Part shown: positions 39,558-48,396 of the stretch, piece after piece | How positions within the stretch are numbered: the first letter of the stretch is position 1 | How the letters are laid out: each line of letters begins with the position of its first letter | Assembly: GCA_017466885.1 (NCBI GenBank) | Contig: JAFTTH010000017.1 | Coordinates: 1-62,042 of the forward strand | Direction of reading: 5' to 3' | Length of the DNA stretch: 62,042 nt | Source: Oscillospiraceae bacterium | GTDB taxonomy: Bacteria > Bacillota > Clostridia > Oscillospirales > Ruminococcaceae | Translations under genes and position numbers: made by a program | The notes under the pieces: generated by a model | What the model was told of the DNA's origin: nothing | Databases searched by the model: none | Seen by the model: only the letters and a program-made list of their open reading frames with translations

Positions 39558-40847
39558 TTGAAACAAACTCCGCTGAATCGGCTGCTCAATTTTGAGGAGC
39601 TACAAAAACTTTTTGACATTTATCATAAAGCTACCGGAGTCAGCGTCGCCTTGTACGATACCGAGGGGACGGAGCATCTTGCTGTCCGAAATAGTGGCTG
39701 TGTTTGCGGCCTGGTGAAGGATTCCCCCCTTTGCAGAGAGAAGATCGTTTCCAGCGGAAAGAAATCCGCCGAGCTGAAAAAAGCTTATATTTATGAAACG
39801 GCCTGCGGTTTGGTTCTCTGCATCACTCCTGTTTTTGCCGGAGATGCGGCGGTGGGATACATCACCACCGGCCCGGTCTGCTTATGGGGTCAGGAGGACT
39901 TTTTCGAGGAGGAGTTTCTCAACCGTTGCCGGACTGTCGGCATTGACGTGGAAAACGAAGCCTTCCGGATCTCTGAGATCAAGGAGGTCGCCTGCGAGAC
40001 GATGACCGGTCTTGCGGATATGCTGATGCTGATGGTGGAGCATATGAGCGAGAAGGACCGGCAGTATCGGGCAGAATCTGCCGAACGGGAGCGGGTATAC
40101 GCCGAGCTGCAGCGGGACTTTGCCACTTTGGAGCGGACGGTGGAGCAGGGCACTTACCATAAATATCCGGCAGAGCTGGAAAAAGAGCTGATTGCTTTTG
40201 TCCGTCTGGGGGATAAAAAAGCCGCCCGATCGGTCATCAATACCCTTTTGGCGGAGATCCTCCTTTATGCCGGTGGCGACCTGAATATTATCAAGGCAAA
40301 GCTTTATGAGCTGATGGCCTTCTTCTCCCGGACGGCAGTTGAGGTGGGTGCAGAGATCACCGACCTGGCGGATATCGTCAAAAAATCCTCCGGCTTATTG
40401 CTGGATAATATTGACTATCAAGGTATTTGTTATATTACCATTGAGATTCTGGATGAATACCTGGATCTTGTCTGTCAAACCCGGGGCGGAAGGGCAGCCC
40501 ACGCAAATCTCGCCGCCGCCATCGCATATATTCATAATGAATACGGAAACAGCGAGCTTACCCTAAGTATGCTGGCAAAGAAAATCTTTGTCAGCTCCTG
40601 TTATCTGAGCCATCTGTTCAGCGACGAAATGGGAACGACCTTCATCGATTATCTGACCCGCGTCCGGATCGATCACGCCAAAACCCACCTTTTGGAGGGC
40701 TTATCCAGTGAGGAGACCTCCAACCTGGTGGGCTTCAAGGATGTTTCCTATTTTATCAAGATCTTCAAAAAGCACGTGGGGGTTACCCCTGCAAAATACC
40801 GGAAGGCACATCCCTTCCCTCAAAAAGGTGAATCAAATGAACAGTAG
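39558..40847 (+). CDS. PocR-domain AraC-family regulator
   Basis: 429 residues. The N-terminal PocR ligand-binding domain (about 10-165: FDIYHKATGVSVALYDTEG, CXC and GYITTGPVCLW) is followed by a coiled linker and a C-terminal AraC double HTH (LTLSMLAKKIFVSSCYLSHLFSDEMGTTF, KDVSYFIKIFKKHVGVTPAKYRK). PocR domains sense small metabolites such as propanediol and are common near corrinoid enzymes. The start is TTG 39558 with GGAAGGA 8 bases upstream; no nearby ATG is in frame. It overlaps the next gene by 11 bases, which fits coupling to it. Confidence 0.92.
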   Translation: MKQTPLNRLLNFEELQKLFDIYHKATGVSVALYDTEGTEHLAVRNSGCVCGLVKDSPLCREKIVSSGKKSAELKKAYIYETACGLVLCITPVFAGDAAVGYITTGPVCLWGQEDFFEEEFLNRCRTVGIDVENEAFRISEIKEVACETMTGLADMLMLMVEHMSEKDRQYRAESAERERVYAELQRDFATLERTVEQGTYHKYPAELEKELIAFVRLGDKKAARSVINTLLAEILLYAGGDLNIIKAKLYELMAFFSRTAVEVGAEITDLADIVKKSSGLLLDNIDYQGICYITIEILDEYLDLVCQTRGGRAAHANLAAAIAYIHNEYGNSELTLSMLAKKIFVSSCYLSHLFSDEMGTTFIDYLTRVRIDHAKTHLLEGLSSEETSNLVGFKDVSYFIKIFKKHVGVTPAKYRKAHPFPQKGESNEQ

Positions 40848-41958
40848 AGAAAATGCACTTGCCATCCTGAATTACGAAAAACACACCGCTCTCCCGGTAG
40901 TTTCCTTCGGTTATTGGCCGGAGACCACCGAAAAATGGTGCAAGGAAGGCTACATTACCAAAGAAGAGTCGGATAGCTATATCCACGAGGGGGATAACTC
41001 CGTCGGAGATCAGAGCATTATGAAAAAACTGGGCTTTGATTTCAACTGGAACAGCTGCATCCCCGGCAAGAACCTTTTCGATCCCCCCATCCCCGGCGTT
41101 GTGCTGGAGGAAAAGGAGGATGGCAGTCAGATTATTCGGGACGGCTTTGGCCTGATCTGCCGCGTTCGCCCGGGAACGGTTTCGATTCCCGAGCATATCG
41201 GCACCGCACTGACCGGACGGGAGGCCTGGGAGGAGCTTTACCTGCCCCGTCTTCAGATGCACGCTGACCGAGTCAACCGGGAGGTTTTCGCCGCTCTCCC
41301 CGCTCCTGCGGACCGGAGCTATCCCATCGGCTTCCACGCCGGCTCTCTGATCGGCCAAATGCGGAATATGCTGGGTGTGGAGGAGCTTTCCTACCTTTAC
41401 GTGGATGACGAAGAGCTCTACGTTGAGATCGTTGACACCATCTGTGGACTGGGCTATGAGGTTGCCAAGGGTGTGATGGAAACCGGCGTAACCTTTGATT
41501 ATGCCCATTTCTGGGAGGATATCTGCTATAAAAACGGTCCTCTCGTTTCCCCTGCGGTATTTGAGGAGCTGATCGGGCCCTGGTATAAGAAAATGACCGA
41601 CCTTTTCACCGCCCACGGCATTAAGATCGTTTCGGTGGACTGCGATGGCTGGATCGATTCTTTGGTCCCCATCTGGCTGGAGAACGGTGTCAACACTATG
41701 TTCCCCATTGAGGTCGGCACCTGGGGCGGAAATATCGGTGACTGGCGGGCCAAGTACGGTCCCCAGATCCGCGGCGTTGGCGGAATGAATAAAAACGTTT
41801 TCTCCCGGGATAAAAAGGCGGTGGAGGAAGAGATCGAGCGGCTCAAAAAGCTGATTGATCTGGGCGGATATCTCCCCTGTCCCGACCACCGGATTGCCCC
41901 CGATGCAAAATTTGAGCTGGTCGCTTATTACTGCGAGCTGCTCCGGAAGCTCAGCTGA
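40837..41958 (+). CDS. UroD-family methyltransferase-like protein (cluster member 2)
   Basis: 373 residues, UroD-type TIM barrel. Blocks include VPIWLENGVNTMFPIEVG, RGVGGMNKNVFSRDKKAVEEEIERL and LPCPDHRIAPD. The expected H-x-C is replaced by V-D-C-D (HGIKIVSVDCDGWID), and another Cys/His pair sits in the PCPDH block. Probably methyl transfer from an unknown donor. ATG 40837 lies inside the end of the regulator gene, after AAAAAGGTG. Confidence 0.8.
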   Translation: MNSRENALAILNYEKHTALPVVSFGYWPETTEKWCKEGYITKEESDSYIHEGDNSVGDQSIMKKLGFDFNWNSCIPGKNLFDPPIPGVVLEEKEDGSQIIRDGFGLICRVRPGTVSIPEHIGTALTGREAWEELYLPRLQMHADRVNREVFAALPAPADRSYPIGFHAGSLIGQMRNMLGVEELSYLYVDDEELYVEIVDTICGLGYEVAKGVMETGVTFDYAHFWEDICYKNGPLVSPAVFEELIGPWYKKMTDLFTAHGIKIVSVDCDGWIDSLVPIWLENGVNTMFPIEVGTWGGNIGDWRAKYGPQIRGVGGMNKNVFSRDKKAVEEEIERLKKLIDLGGYLPCPDHRIAPDAKFELVAYYCELLRKLS

Positions 41959-42015
41959 TTGTTTTCCATTGATTGCACCATAACATAAAAACAACCGATA
42001 CGGAGGTTTTGTATT

Positions 42016-43089
42016 ATGCTTCGCGGAAACGATTTGGCCACAGCAAAAAAGAATTGCCAGTCCTTTTGGGATAAGGAGTGGATCGGCCGCCCCTTCCTCT
42101 GCGTAACCGCGCCCAAGGATGACTACAATCCTGCAGAAATGAGCTATGACAATACCTACGTCCGTCGGATGGCGGATGCCGAAAAGGGGGACTACACTTC
42201 TTCCCCCACCGAATACGCCCGGTACATCCGGAATATTGTCCATTACGGAGAGGCTATGCCTTTCTATAATGCCGATCTTTGTCCTGACCAGTGCGGTGTT
42301 TTCTTTGGCGGAACGCTGGTCGGTCAGCCGGGAACCACTACCTCCTGGTGCTATTCCATCGCTGAGGAGGCGGCGGCTCTTGATCTGACCCTCGATCCCA
42401 ACAACCCGACCTACAGGCATATGACCGAGGGATTCCGGAAGGCTGCAGAGATCGCCAACGGCGATTTCTTCGTTTCCGTCCCCGATTATCACAGCAATAT
42501 GGATACCCTCTCCGCCCTCCTCAATCCCGCAAACCTCTGCTTCGAGCTGATGGATCACCCCGATGACGTGATGGCGGCACTGGAAAAGGTCAACAGCTAC
42601 TATAACGAAATCTACGAAAACTTCTACCGCGCCGGAAATATGGAGGAGCTGGGAACGGTTGGCTGGCAGCCGGTCTACTGCTCGGGACGGTCTGCAATGG
42701 TGCAATGCGATTTTTCCTGCATGATCAGCCCGGACGATGCCCGTAAATACGTTGTCCCCTCTATTGAGCTGGAGGTTTCTCACCTGGATCATTGCTGCTA
42801 CCACTATGACGGTAAGCAGGCTTTGGGCCATTTGGATGACATCCTTGCCATTCAGGGAATCGACGCGGTTCAATGGGTCCCCGGAGACGGCGAGCCCCGC
42901 ACCATTGAGTGGATGGATCTGCTGAAAAAAATTCAGAAAGCGGGCAAGAGCGTTTGGATCTACGACTGGACTGCCGAGGAAATCCTCGCCGACCGGGAGC
43001 TGGATCCCCGGCTGACCGTCTTTTCCCTTTCCCTTCCCAGTCAGTCCGAGGCCGAAGCCTTTATGAAAAAAATGGAGCAAAAATATTGA
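42016..43089 (+). CDS. UroD-family protein lacking the metal-site cysteines (cluster member 3)
   Basis: 357 residues, paralogous to the protein at 43274. Shared blocks: the N-terminal W(D/N)-x-E...APKD start, HLDDILAIQGIDAVQWVPGDGEPRT and the Q-SEAEAFMKKMEQKY end. At the place where the paralogue has YHCDG it reads YHYDG, and where the paralogue has FICTSCGS it reads FSLSLPS, so the likely metal ligands are absent. It may be a non-catalytic partner or use another chemistry. RBS CGGAGG before ATG 42016. Confidence 0.75.
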   Translation: MLRGNDLATAKKNCQSFWDKEWIGRPFLCVTAPKDDYNPAEMSYDNTYVRRMADAEKGDYTSSPTEYARYIRNIVHYGEAMPFYNADLCPDQCGVFFGGTLVGQPGTTTSWCYSIAEEAAALDLTLDPNNPTYRHMTEGFRKAAEIANGDFFVSVPDYHSNMDTLSALLNPANLCFELMDHPDDVMAALEKVNSYYNEIYENFYRAGNMEELGTVGWQPVYCSGRSAMVQCDFSCMISPDDARKYVVPSIELEVSHLDHCCYHYDGKQALGHLDDILAIQGIDAVQWVPGDGEPRTIEWMDLLKKIQKAGKSVWIYDWTAEEILADRELDPRLTVFSLSLPSQSEAEAFMKKMEQKY

Positions 43090-43244
43090 TTTTCATCCCC
43101 GTCGGGCGGTTCCGGCGGGGATTGTTTTTGCCGCCTTGATCCTGTTCTTTCGTTGCGCATCACCCGCCCCAAAATAAGGGTGGGCAGTTCAAATATCGTC
43201 ACAAAAAATCAAAAATCATCATGGTGCATGTCTCATCCGTTTGT

Positions 43245-43250
43245 TATAAT
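43245..43250 (+). promoter_or_regulatory. Extended -10 promoter before cluster member 4
   Basis: TTGTTATAAT gives TG-N-TATAAT (hexamer 43245-43250) 24 bases upstream of ATG 43274. No good -35 is visible. It would allow separate transcription after the 184-base gap. Confidence 0.45.
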
Positions 43251-43273
43251 GAAAAAAAACTGGAGGGATCACT

Positions 43274-44431
43274 ATGCCCCTGCGCCGCAAACCTGACTTT
43301 GATAAAACAAAGGAGCGGTTCAACGCCTGGTGGAATAACGAGCTGCTGGACCGTTGCTGCATTCAGATTTACGCACCAAAAGATAATGCGGAGCCCTTTC
43401 CGCCTTACCTGGAGCAGTTTCACCGCATTCTGCAGGGAATTGTCTCGCGGTATCCGAAGCAGACCGGCATTTTGCGGGAAACCGACCGGGAGGAGCTGCT
43501 GCGCGGATTTGAACTGCTAAAGAAACATAACGAATGGTTTCAGGACAACACCTATTACGGTGGCGATGCCTTTCCCACCTGGCAAACAACCATCTATCCT
43601 TACACAAACACTATGGCGGCCTTTTTGGGCTGTCCGGCGGAAATCCGGCAGGATACAGGCTGGGTACACCCAATTTTCTCAAAAGGTGAACTGACCGACT
43701 ACGATTATCATACTGTTCGGTTGCAGAAAGATAATATCTGGTATCAAGTGGATGAGCAGTTGCATCAATATTCCGCCCAGCACCTGGGAGAGGAGTTGGT
43801 GCGAAAGGTTTGGCTGGGTGCCTCCAGCGGAGATACCTTGGCCGCCCTTCGGGGGACCGAAAACCTTCTGATGGACCTGATGGACTGCCCTGATTACGTC
43901 AGGGAATTTGATCAGCACCTTGTGGAGGAATCCCTAAAGCTGTACGATCAGCGGTTCGATGAGGTTTACCAGGATCGTATTCATGGCATTACCGATTGGT
44001 TTGCGCTTTGGTGCGAGTCCAAATATAATACCATTCAAAATGATTTTGCCTATATGATCTCTACCGACCTTTTCAACGAAGTGTTCCTCCCCAACATCGA
44101 AATGCAGACCAACTTTTATGAGCGGTGCTTTTACCATTGTGACGGCGTAGGAAACTTCAAGCATATTGATGCCCTTTGCTCTCTGCCCCGGCTGGGCGGA
44201 ATCCAGGTGCTTCCGGGGGAAGGAAAGCCCTCTCCTCTGCACTATATGAAAGAACTGAAAAAGGTCCAGGCCGCCGGCAAGGGGCTGCATATTCACATCC
44301 GCCCGGCTGAGGTTGAAACCGCTCTGAAAGAGCTTTCAGCCAAGGGGCTTTTTATCTGCACAAGCTGCGGAAGCGAGGAGGAAGCGGAAACCCTGCTCAA
44401 AAATGTTGAAAAATGGTCAAAGGTGCGCTGA
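43274..44431 (+). CDS. UroD-family methyltransferase-like protein (cluster member 4)
   Basis: 385 residues, paralogue of the preceding gene product. Candidate metal ligands are kept: YHCDGVGNFKHID and, near the C-terminus, FICTSCGSEEEAE. The block LGGIQVLPGEGKPSPLHYM corresponds to the substrate barrel edge. Substrate unknown. ATG 43274 has GGAGGG. A terminator follows its stop. Confidence 0.78.
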   Translation: MPLRRKPDFDKTKERFNAWWNNELLDRCCIQIYAPKDNAEPFPPYLEQFHRILQGIVSRYPKQTGILRETDREELLRGFELLKKHNEWFQDNTYYGGDAFPTWQTTIYPYTNTMAAFLGCPAEIRQDTGWVHPIFSKGELTDYDYHTVRLQKDNIWYQVDEQLHQYSAQHLGEELVRKVWLGASSGDTLAALRGTENLLMDLMDCPDYVREFDQHLVEESLKLYDQRFDEVYQDRIHGITDWFALWCESKYNTIQNDFAYMISTDLFNEVFLPNIEMQTNFYERCFYHCDGVGNFKHIDALCSLPRLGGIQVLPGEGKPSPLHYMKELKKVQAAGKGLHIHIRPAEVETALKELSAKGLFICTSCGSEEEAETLLKNVEKWSKVR

Positions 44432-44437
44432 CGATTG

Positions 44438-44467
44438 AAAAAGCTCCGGGAACTTCCGGAGCTTTTT
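44438..44467 (+). terminator. Terminator of the methyltransferase cluster
   Basis: AAAGCTCCGG-GAACTT-CCGGAGCTTTTTT, shortly after the stop at 44431. Confidence 0.88.
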
Positions 44468-44557
44468 TCAGTTGCCGTGCAGAAAACGTTGATCCCGTTT
44501 GCAAAAAAAGAAATGTATGATATAATATTGGTAAGTTTTTGAAAAAGAAGGCGCATT

Positions 44558-45928
44558 ATGAGTCATTCCGAGATTCGGGATTTCACCCGTGGAAGTATTC
44601 CTAAACAACTGGTTATCTTTGCCACACCCTTATTTTTATCCAATCTCCTTCAGGTGCTTTACAATATGGTGGATATGATCATTGTAGGAATGGACTGCGG
44701 CACCGTCGGCATTTCCGCCGTTTCGGTAGGTGGTGACGTTTCCCAGCTGATGACCTTTGCCGCTATGGGTTTCTCCAATGCCGGTCAGGTATTGATTGCC
44801 CGGCTGATTGGTGGCGGAAAGCAGGAAAAGATCGGCCGGTTTGTGGGAACAATGTCCTCTTTTCTGTTTCTCTGCGCTGTTGTTATCAGCGTTCTGGGGC
44901 TCGTGTTCCAGGATGGCATTCTGACCCTGATGAGCACCCCCTCCGGCGCGTGGCAGGGGGCGGCAGAATATTCCGCCGTTTGTATGGCGGGACTTGTGTT
45001 TATCTATGGATATAATATCGTCAGCGCAATCCTCCGCGGCATGGGAGATTCCAAGCATCCTTTCGTTTTCATCGGCATTGCCGCAGGAACGAACGTAATT
45101 TTGGATCTGATCCTGGTGCTGGGCTTCCACCTCGGGCCCTTTGGTGCCGCCATTGCAACGGTAGCCAGCCAAGCCTTCAGTTTCCTTTGCAGTCTGGTTT
45201 TTCTCATCCGCGCCAAAGAGCGGTTTGCGCTGAATGTCCCCCGGACGACTTTTTTCCGTTGGGACAAAGAGATGCTTTTGGATCTTGTGAAGCTGGGGGT
45301 GCCGATGGCCATCAAGACCGCCTCCATTCAGGTCTCCAAGCTTTTTGTCAACTCCTGGGTCAATTCCTACGGCGTGGAAATTTCCGCCTTTGCCGGAATC
45401 ATCAATAAGATCGCCAGCTTTTCCAACCTTTTTTCCGCCTCCATCAACGTTGCCGGGTCAACTATGGCAGGGCAAAATATTGCTGCCGGAAAATACCGTC
45501 GGGTCAAGAAAATCATGGGAAGCATTGCGGTCATCACCCTTTCCATCGCCGCTCTGCTTTCGGCAATTACCCTTCTGTTCCCTGACTTTGTGTTCAGCCT
45601 GTTTTCGGATGACCCCAAGGTTTTGGCGCTGGTGGACGGATTTTTACCCATTGCCGTTCTGCTCTACCTGGGCAGCGCCCTTCGCGCCATTATGAATGCT
45701 CTTCTGAATGGAAGCGGCAACTACCCCGTCAATTTTGTTACGGCGATCTTTGACGGGATTGTGATGCGGATTGGGCTGGCCCTCTTATTCGGTCTCGGAT
45801 GCGGCATGGCGCATTACGGCTTCTGGCTGGGAGATGCTTTGGCAGGGTTTACTCCCTTTTTCATCGGGATTGTATTTTATTTCTCGGGAAAATGGAAAAA
45901 CGGCAAGCCCGAATCGGACTCAGAATAA
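44558..45928 (+). CDS. MATE-family efflux transporter
   Basis: 456 residues, twelve predicted membrane spans, with the MATE segments GSIPKQLVIFATPLFLSNLLQVLYNMVDMIIVG, GNAGQVLIARLIGGGKQEKI-like and GAAIATVASQAFS, and the second-half repeat beginning near VKLGVPMAIKTASIQVSK. A Na+- or H+-driven exporter of drugs or metabolites. It has its own region after the cluster terminator (a TATAAT sits near 44520). The link to methyl metabolism is only positional. Confidence 0.92.
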   Translation: MSHSEIRDFTRGSIPKQLVIFATPLFLSNLLQVLYNMVDMIIVGMDCGTVGISAVSVGGDVSQLMTFAAMGFSNAGQVLIARLIGGGKQEKIGRFVGTMSSFLFLCAVVISVLGLVFQDGILTLMSTPSGAWQGAAEYSAVCMAGLVFIYGYNIVSAILRGMGDSKHPFVFIGIAAGTNVILDLILVLGFHLGPFGAAIATVASQAFSFLCSLVFLIRAKERFALNVPRTTFFRWDKEMLLDLVKLGVPMAIKTASIQVSKLFVNSWVNSYGVEISAFAGIINKIASFSNLFSASINVAGSTMAGQNIAAGKYRRVKKIMGSIAVITLSIAALLSAITLLFPDFVFSLFSDDPKVLALVDGFLPIAVLLYLGSALRAIMNALLNGSGNYPVNFVTAIFDGIVMRIGLALLFGLGCGMAHYGFWLGDALAGFTPFFIGIVFYFSGKWKNGKPESDSE

Positions 45929-45961
45929 GAATATTTTTTGATGATATGATGACAAAGACAC

Positions 45962-46003
45962 AAAAAAGCCATCCGGAGGAGAAATCCTTCGAATGGCTTT
46001 TTC
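45962..46003. terminator. Bidirectional terminator between MATE gene and nahK
   Basis: AAAAAAGCCATCCGGAGGA and TCCTTCGAATGGCTTTTTC pair around GAAA with runs on both sides. The remainder of 45929-46159 holds no supportable gene. Confidence 0.8.
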
Positions 46004-46159
46004 TATGTTTTTATTACCGGGCGCCAAAAAAGCGTGGCACAACATCAAATGCCGGATTTCTGCTTCCATCCAGCCGAACCAATCCCCACACTGTTTCGCA
46101 GGGGCAATCCTCCGCGCTGCAGAAAAAACAGCGTTCAGAGTCCCGCAAACAATTCCCGT

Positions 46160-47269
46160 TTACCCCCGACACTCTGAAATGATCCGCTCCATCTCGGCCC
46201 ATTTTCCTTCCATATCCGCCACCAGCTTCAGCTGGGTCCGGCATCGGTCGAGGTTCTGCCCCGGGCGGTGGGTTTTGAAATAGGTATCCCCCAAAAGGTA
46301 ATCGGTCAAAAACCGCATTCCGCATTCCATCGTCATGGTTTTTGCGCCTAAGGGCAGACAAGCGTATTCATTTTCCGTCAGCCTGCCGTCACATCCCCGG
46401 AGGAAGCCCTCCGCATAAGCGCGGAACAGGGAAAGGCTCATCTCCACCTTAGAAAGATCCTGCTCATCCTCCGGTGCGGTGCTGGCACCGAAACGGATCG
46501 AATCGCCAAAGTCATTCACCGAAAGCCCGGGCATCACCGTATCCAGGTCGATGACACAGATACCCCGGAGGGTCTCCCGGTCAAGAAGGACATTATTGAG
46601 CTTGGTATCATTATGTGTGACCCGGAGGGGAAGCTCTCCTTTGCGGAGCGCCTCGGTCAACCGGGACATATCCTCCCGGCGGGCAAGGAGAAATTCGATT
46701 TCCCGCTCTACCTCCTTCTTTCGGCCGAGGGGATCCTTCTGAATGGCATCCAGAAAGGCCTCGAACCGTTTGGGGGTATTATGGAAATCCGGGATGGTTT
46801 CGGCCAGGCTATCCGCCGGAAAATCTGCCAATAGCTTCTGGAACCGGCCAAAGGCTTCCCCGCTTTGGGCAAATTCTTCCGCTGTTTCGGCGCGGTCCCG
46901 GCAGACGGTATCCTCCACAAAAAGATATGCCCGCCAGTATCCGCCCTCCCGATCCTGATAGTAGGGCGCATTATCCACCGTGCGGATCACGGTCAACGAC
47001 TCCCGACGGGGATCCCCTCCGTTTTTGCGGACAGAATCCTGCAGAAATTCCGTTACCCGCAGGATATTCCCCATCAGGGCTGGAACATCCTGGAAAATGT
47101 TATTGTTGATTCGCTGAAAGATATACCGGTCTCCTTTTCCGTTTCCGGCAAGGAGAGTATCATTGATATGTCCGCTGCCGTAAGGCACCAGGGTATACTC
47201 CCCCGAAGGGATCCGGAAGTTGGAAAGGATCTCTCCTTCCAGCTCCGGAGAAAGATGGTTTTTGCGCAT
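46160..47269 (-). CDS. nahK: N-acetylhexosamine 1-kinase-type phosphotransferase
   Basis: 369 residues, aminoglycoside-phosphotransferase fold. YGSGHINDTLL at the N-terminus, the catalytic THNDTKLNNVL (Asp base) and CVIDLDTVMPG (metal) match NahK, which makes GalNAc-1-P or GlcNAc-1-P. In bifidobacteria this enzyme follows LNB/GNB phosphorylase, the same pairing as here, which supports the specific call. ATG 47269 has GGAGGA. It is the last gene of the operon, 14 bases after the nucleotidyltransferase. Confidence 0.85.
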   Translation of the reverse strand: MRKNHLSPELEGEILSNFRIPSGEYTLVPYGSGHINDTLLAGNGKGDRYIFQRINNNIFQDVPALMGNILRVTEFLQDSVRKNGGDPRRESLTVIRTVDNAPYYQDREGGYWRAYLFVEDTVCRDRAETAEEFAQSGEAFGRFQKLLADFPADSLAETIPDFHNTPKRFEAFLDAIQKDPLGRKKEVEREIEFLLARREDMSRLTEALRKGELPLRVTHNDTKLNNVLLDRETLRGICVIDLDTVMPGLSVNDFGDSIRFGASTAPEDEQDLSKVEMSLSLFRAYAEGFLRGCDGRLTENEYACLPLGAKTMTMECGMRFLTDYLLGDTYFKTHRPGQNLDRCRTQLKLVADMEGKWAEMERIISECRG

Positions 47270-47283
47270 AGAGGGTCCTCCGA

Positions 47284-48192
47284 TCAGAAATTCTCAGGGT
47301 ATTCTCCCTCGGCCTCCATCTTGGCCAGCGCTTCCATTACGTAGGGTTTATCCGCCTGGTAGGTAACTCCAAACCACTTGGCAGAGGTCTTGAGGACCTT
47401 TACCGTCGCCGCTTTCTCCTCCAGCAGCTGACCCACCGCTCCGGGAATCAAATACTCGCTCTTGAGAGGATTGGCCACGGATTTTTCCAAAAACTCCACC
47501 ATTCCCTTCTCCAGAACCGGGAAAATAGTGGTATTGAAGCCCCAGAAGTTCATCGAAACCCAGGAATCATTGCTCAGGTCGGTCCAGGTCTCACCGCCGT
47601 CCTCCGAATAAGCGGGGCAGGTCTCGCCCTTACGGATCATCGTCCGCTCGGCGATCTGGGAAAGGCAGCCGTTCTCGATCACGCAAACACCCCGGGCAAC
47701 GTGGCCGTTCTCGGTCAGAGTCGCAGTCAGAGGATAGCCGACCATTGCGTAATCGGTCTTGCCCTCCTGCTCCTCCTCCATCAGGTAGCGGTACATAATC
47801 TCAAAGGCATCCCGGCCGTAAAAATCATCCGCATTGATGACAGCGAAGGGACCATCCAAAACGTCCTTGCAGCAGAGCAGAGCGTGGCCGGTGCCCCAGG
47901 GCTTGACCCGTCCCTCGGGGACAGAAAAGCCTTCCGGAAGCTTATCCAGCTCCTGGTAAACGTACTCTACCTCGCAGAGCTTCTCAATCCGGTGGCCCAC
48001 AGCCTCCTTAAAATCCTTCTCAATGGCATGCTTGATGATGAAAACGACCTTGGAAAATCCGGCCTGAAGCGCATCATAAATGGAAAAGTCGATGATAATG
48101 TGCCCGTTTTTATCCACGGGGTCGATCTGCTTGAGTCCACCGTAACGGCTGCCCATTCCGGCGGCAAGGATTACCAATGTTGCTTTTTTCAT
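47284..48192 (-). CDS. Sugar-1-phosphate nucleotidyltransferase
   Basis: 302 residues, glycosyltransferase-A fold. LAAGMGSRYGGLKQIDPVDKNG is the nucleotide-binding signature; PWGTGHALLCCKDVLDGPFAVINADDFYG gives the base and metal sites. It would convert a sugar-1-phosphate to an NDP-sugar. Position between lnpA and nahK suggests UDP-HexNAc or UDP-Gal formation, though this fold differs from the GalT-type enzyme (LnpC) of bifidobacteria. RBS AAGGATGG. Confidence 0.85.
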   Translation of the reverse strand: MKKATLVILAAGMGSRYGGLKQIDPVDKNGHIIIDFSIYDALQAGFSKVVFIIKHAIEKDFKEAVGHRIEKLCEVEYVYQELDKLPEGFSVPEGRVKPWGTGHALLCCKDVLDGPFAVINADDFYGRDAFEIMYRYLMEEEQEGKTDYAMVGYPLTATLTENGHVARGVCVIENGCLSQIAERTMIRKGETCPAYSEDGGETWTDLSNDSWVSMNFWGFNTTIFPVLEKGMVEFLEKSVANPLKSEYLIPGAVGQLLEEKAATVKVLKTSAKWFGVTYQADKPYVMEALAKMEAEGEYPENF

Positions 48193-48231
48193 AATGTGAC
48201 CATCCTTTCAGGTACAAAAATGGGGGGGAAT

Positions 48232-48396
48232 TCATCTGTACCTTCTGTTGTATAAATATAGCAAGAGCAGTAAGCCCGCCAACCCGGCAAACATTACGCC
48301 GAGTCCCACCGGGCCAATACTCTGATGCCCAACAATAACAAGGGCGACTGATCCCACCAGCAGGGTCACGCCCCCAAATATCCGCAGAATTCTCAT
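48232..48396 (-). CDS. 54-residue two-span membrane protein
   Basis: MRILRIFGGVTLLVGSVALV then a second hydrophobic stretch (GLGVMFAGLAGLLLLLYLY) and a basic end NRRYR. ATG 48396 overlaps the lnpA stop by ATGA, so it is translationally coupled. No family recognised; a conserved role in the operon is unproven. Confidence 0.6.
   Translation of the reverse strand: MRILRIFGGVTLLVGSVALVIVGHQSIGPVGLGVMFAGLAGLLLLLYLYNRRYR

Noticed and set aside
40783..43080. 765-residue minus-strand ORF
   Set aside because: It is antisense to two convincing UroD-family genes with good ribosome sites and shows no protein-family motifs.
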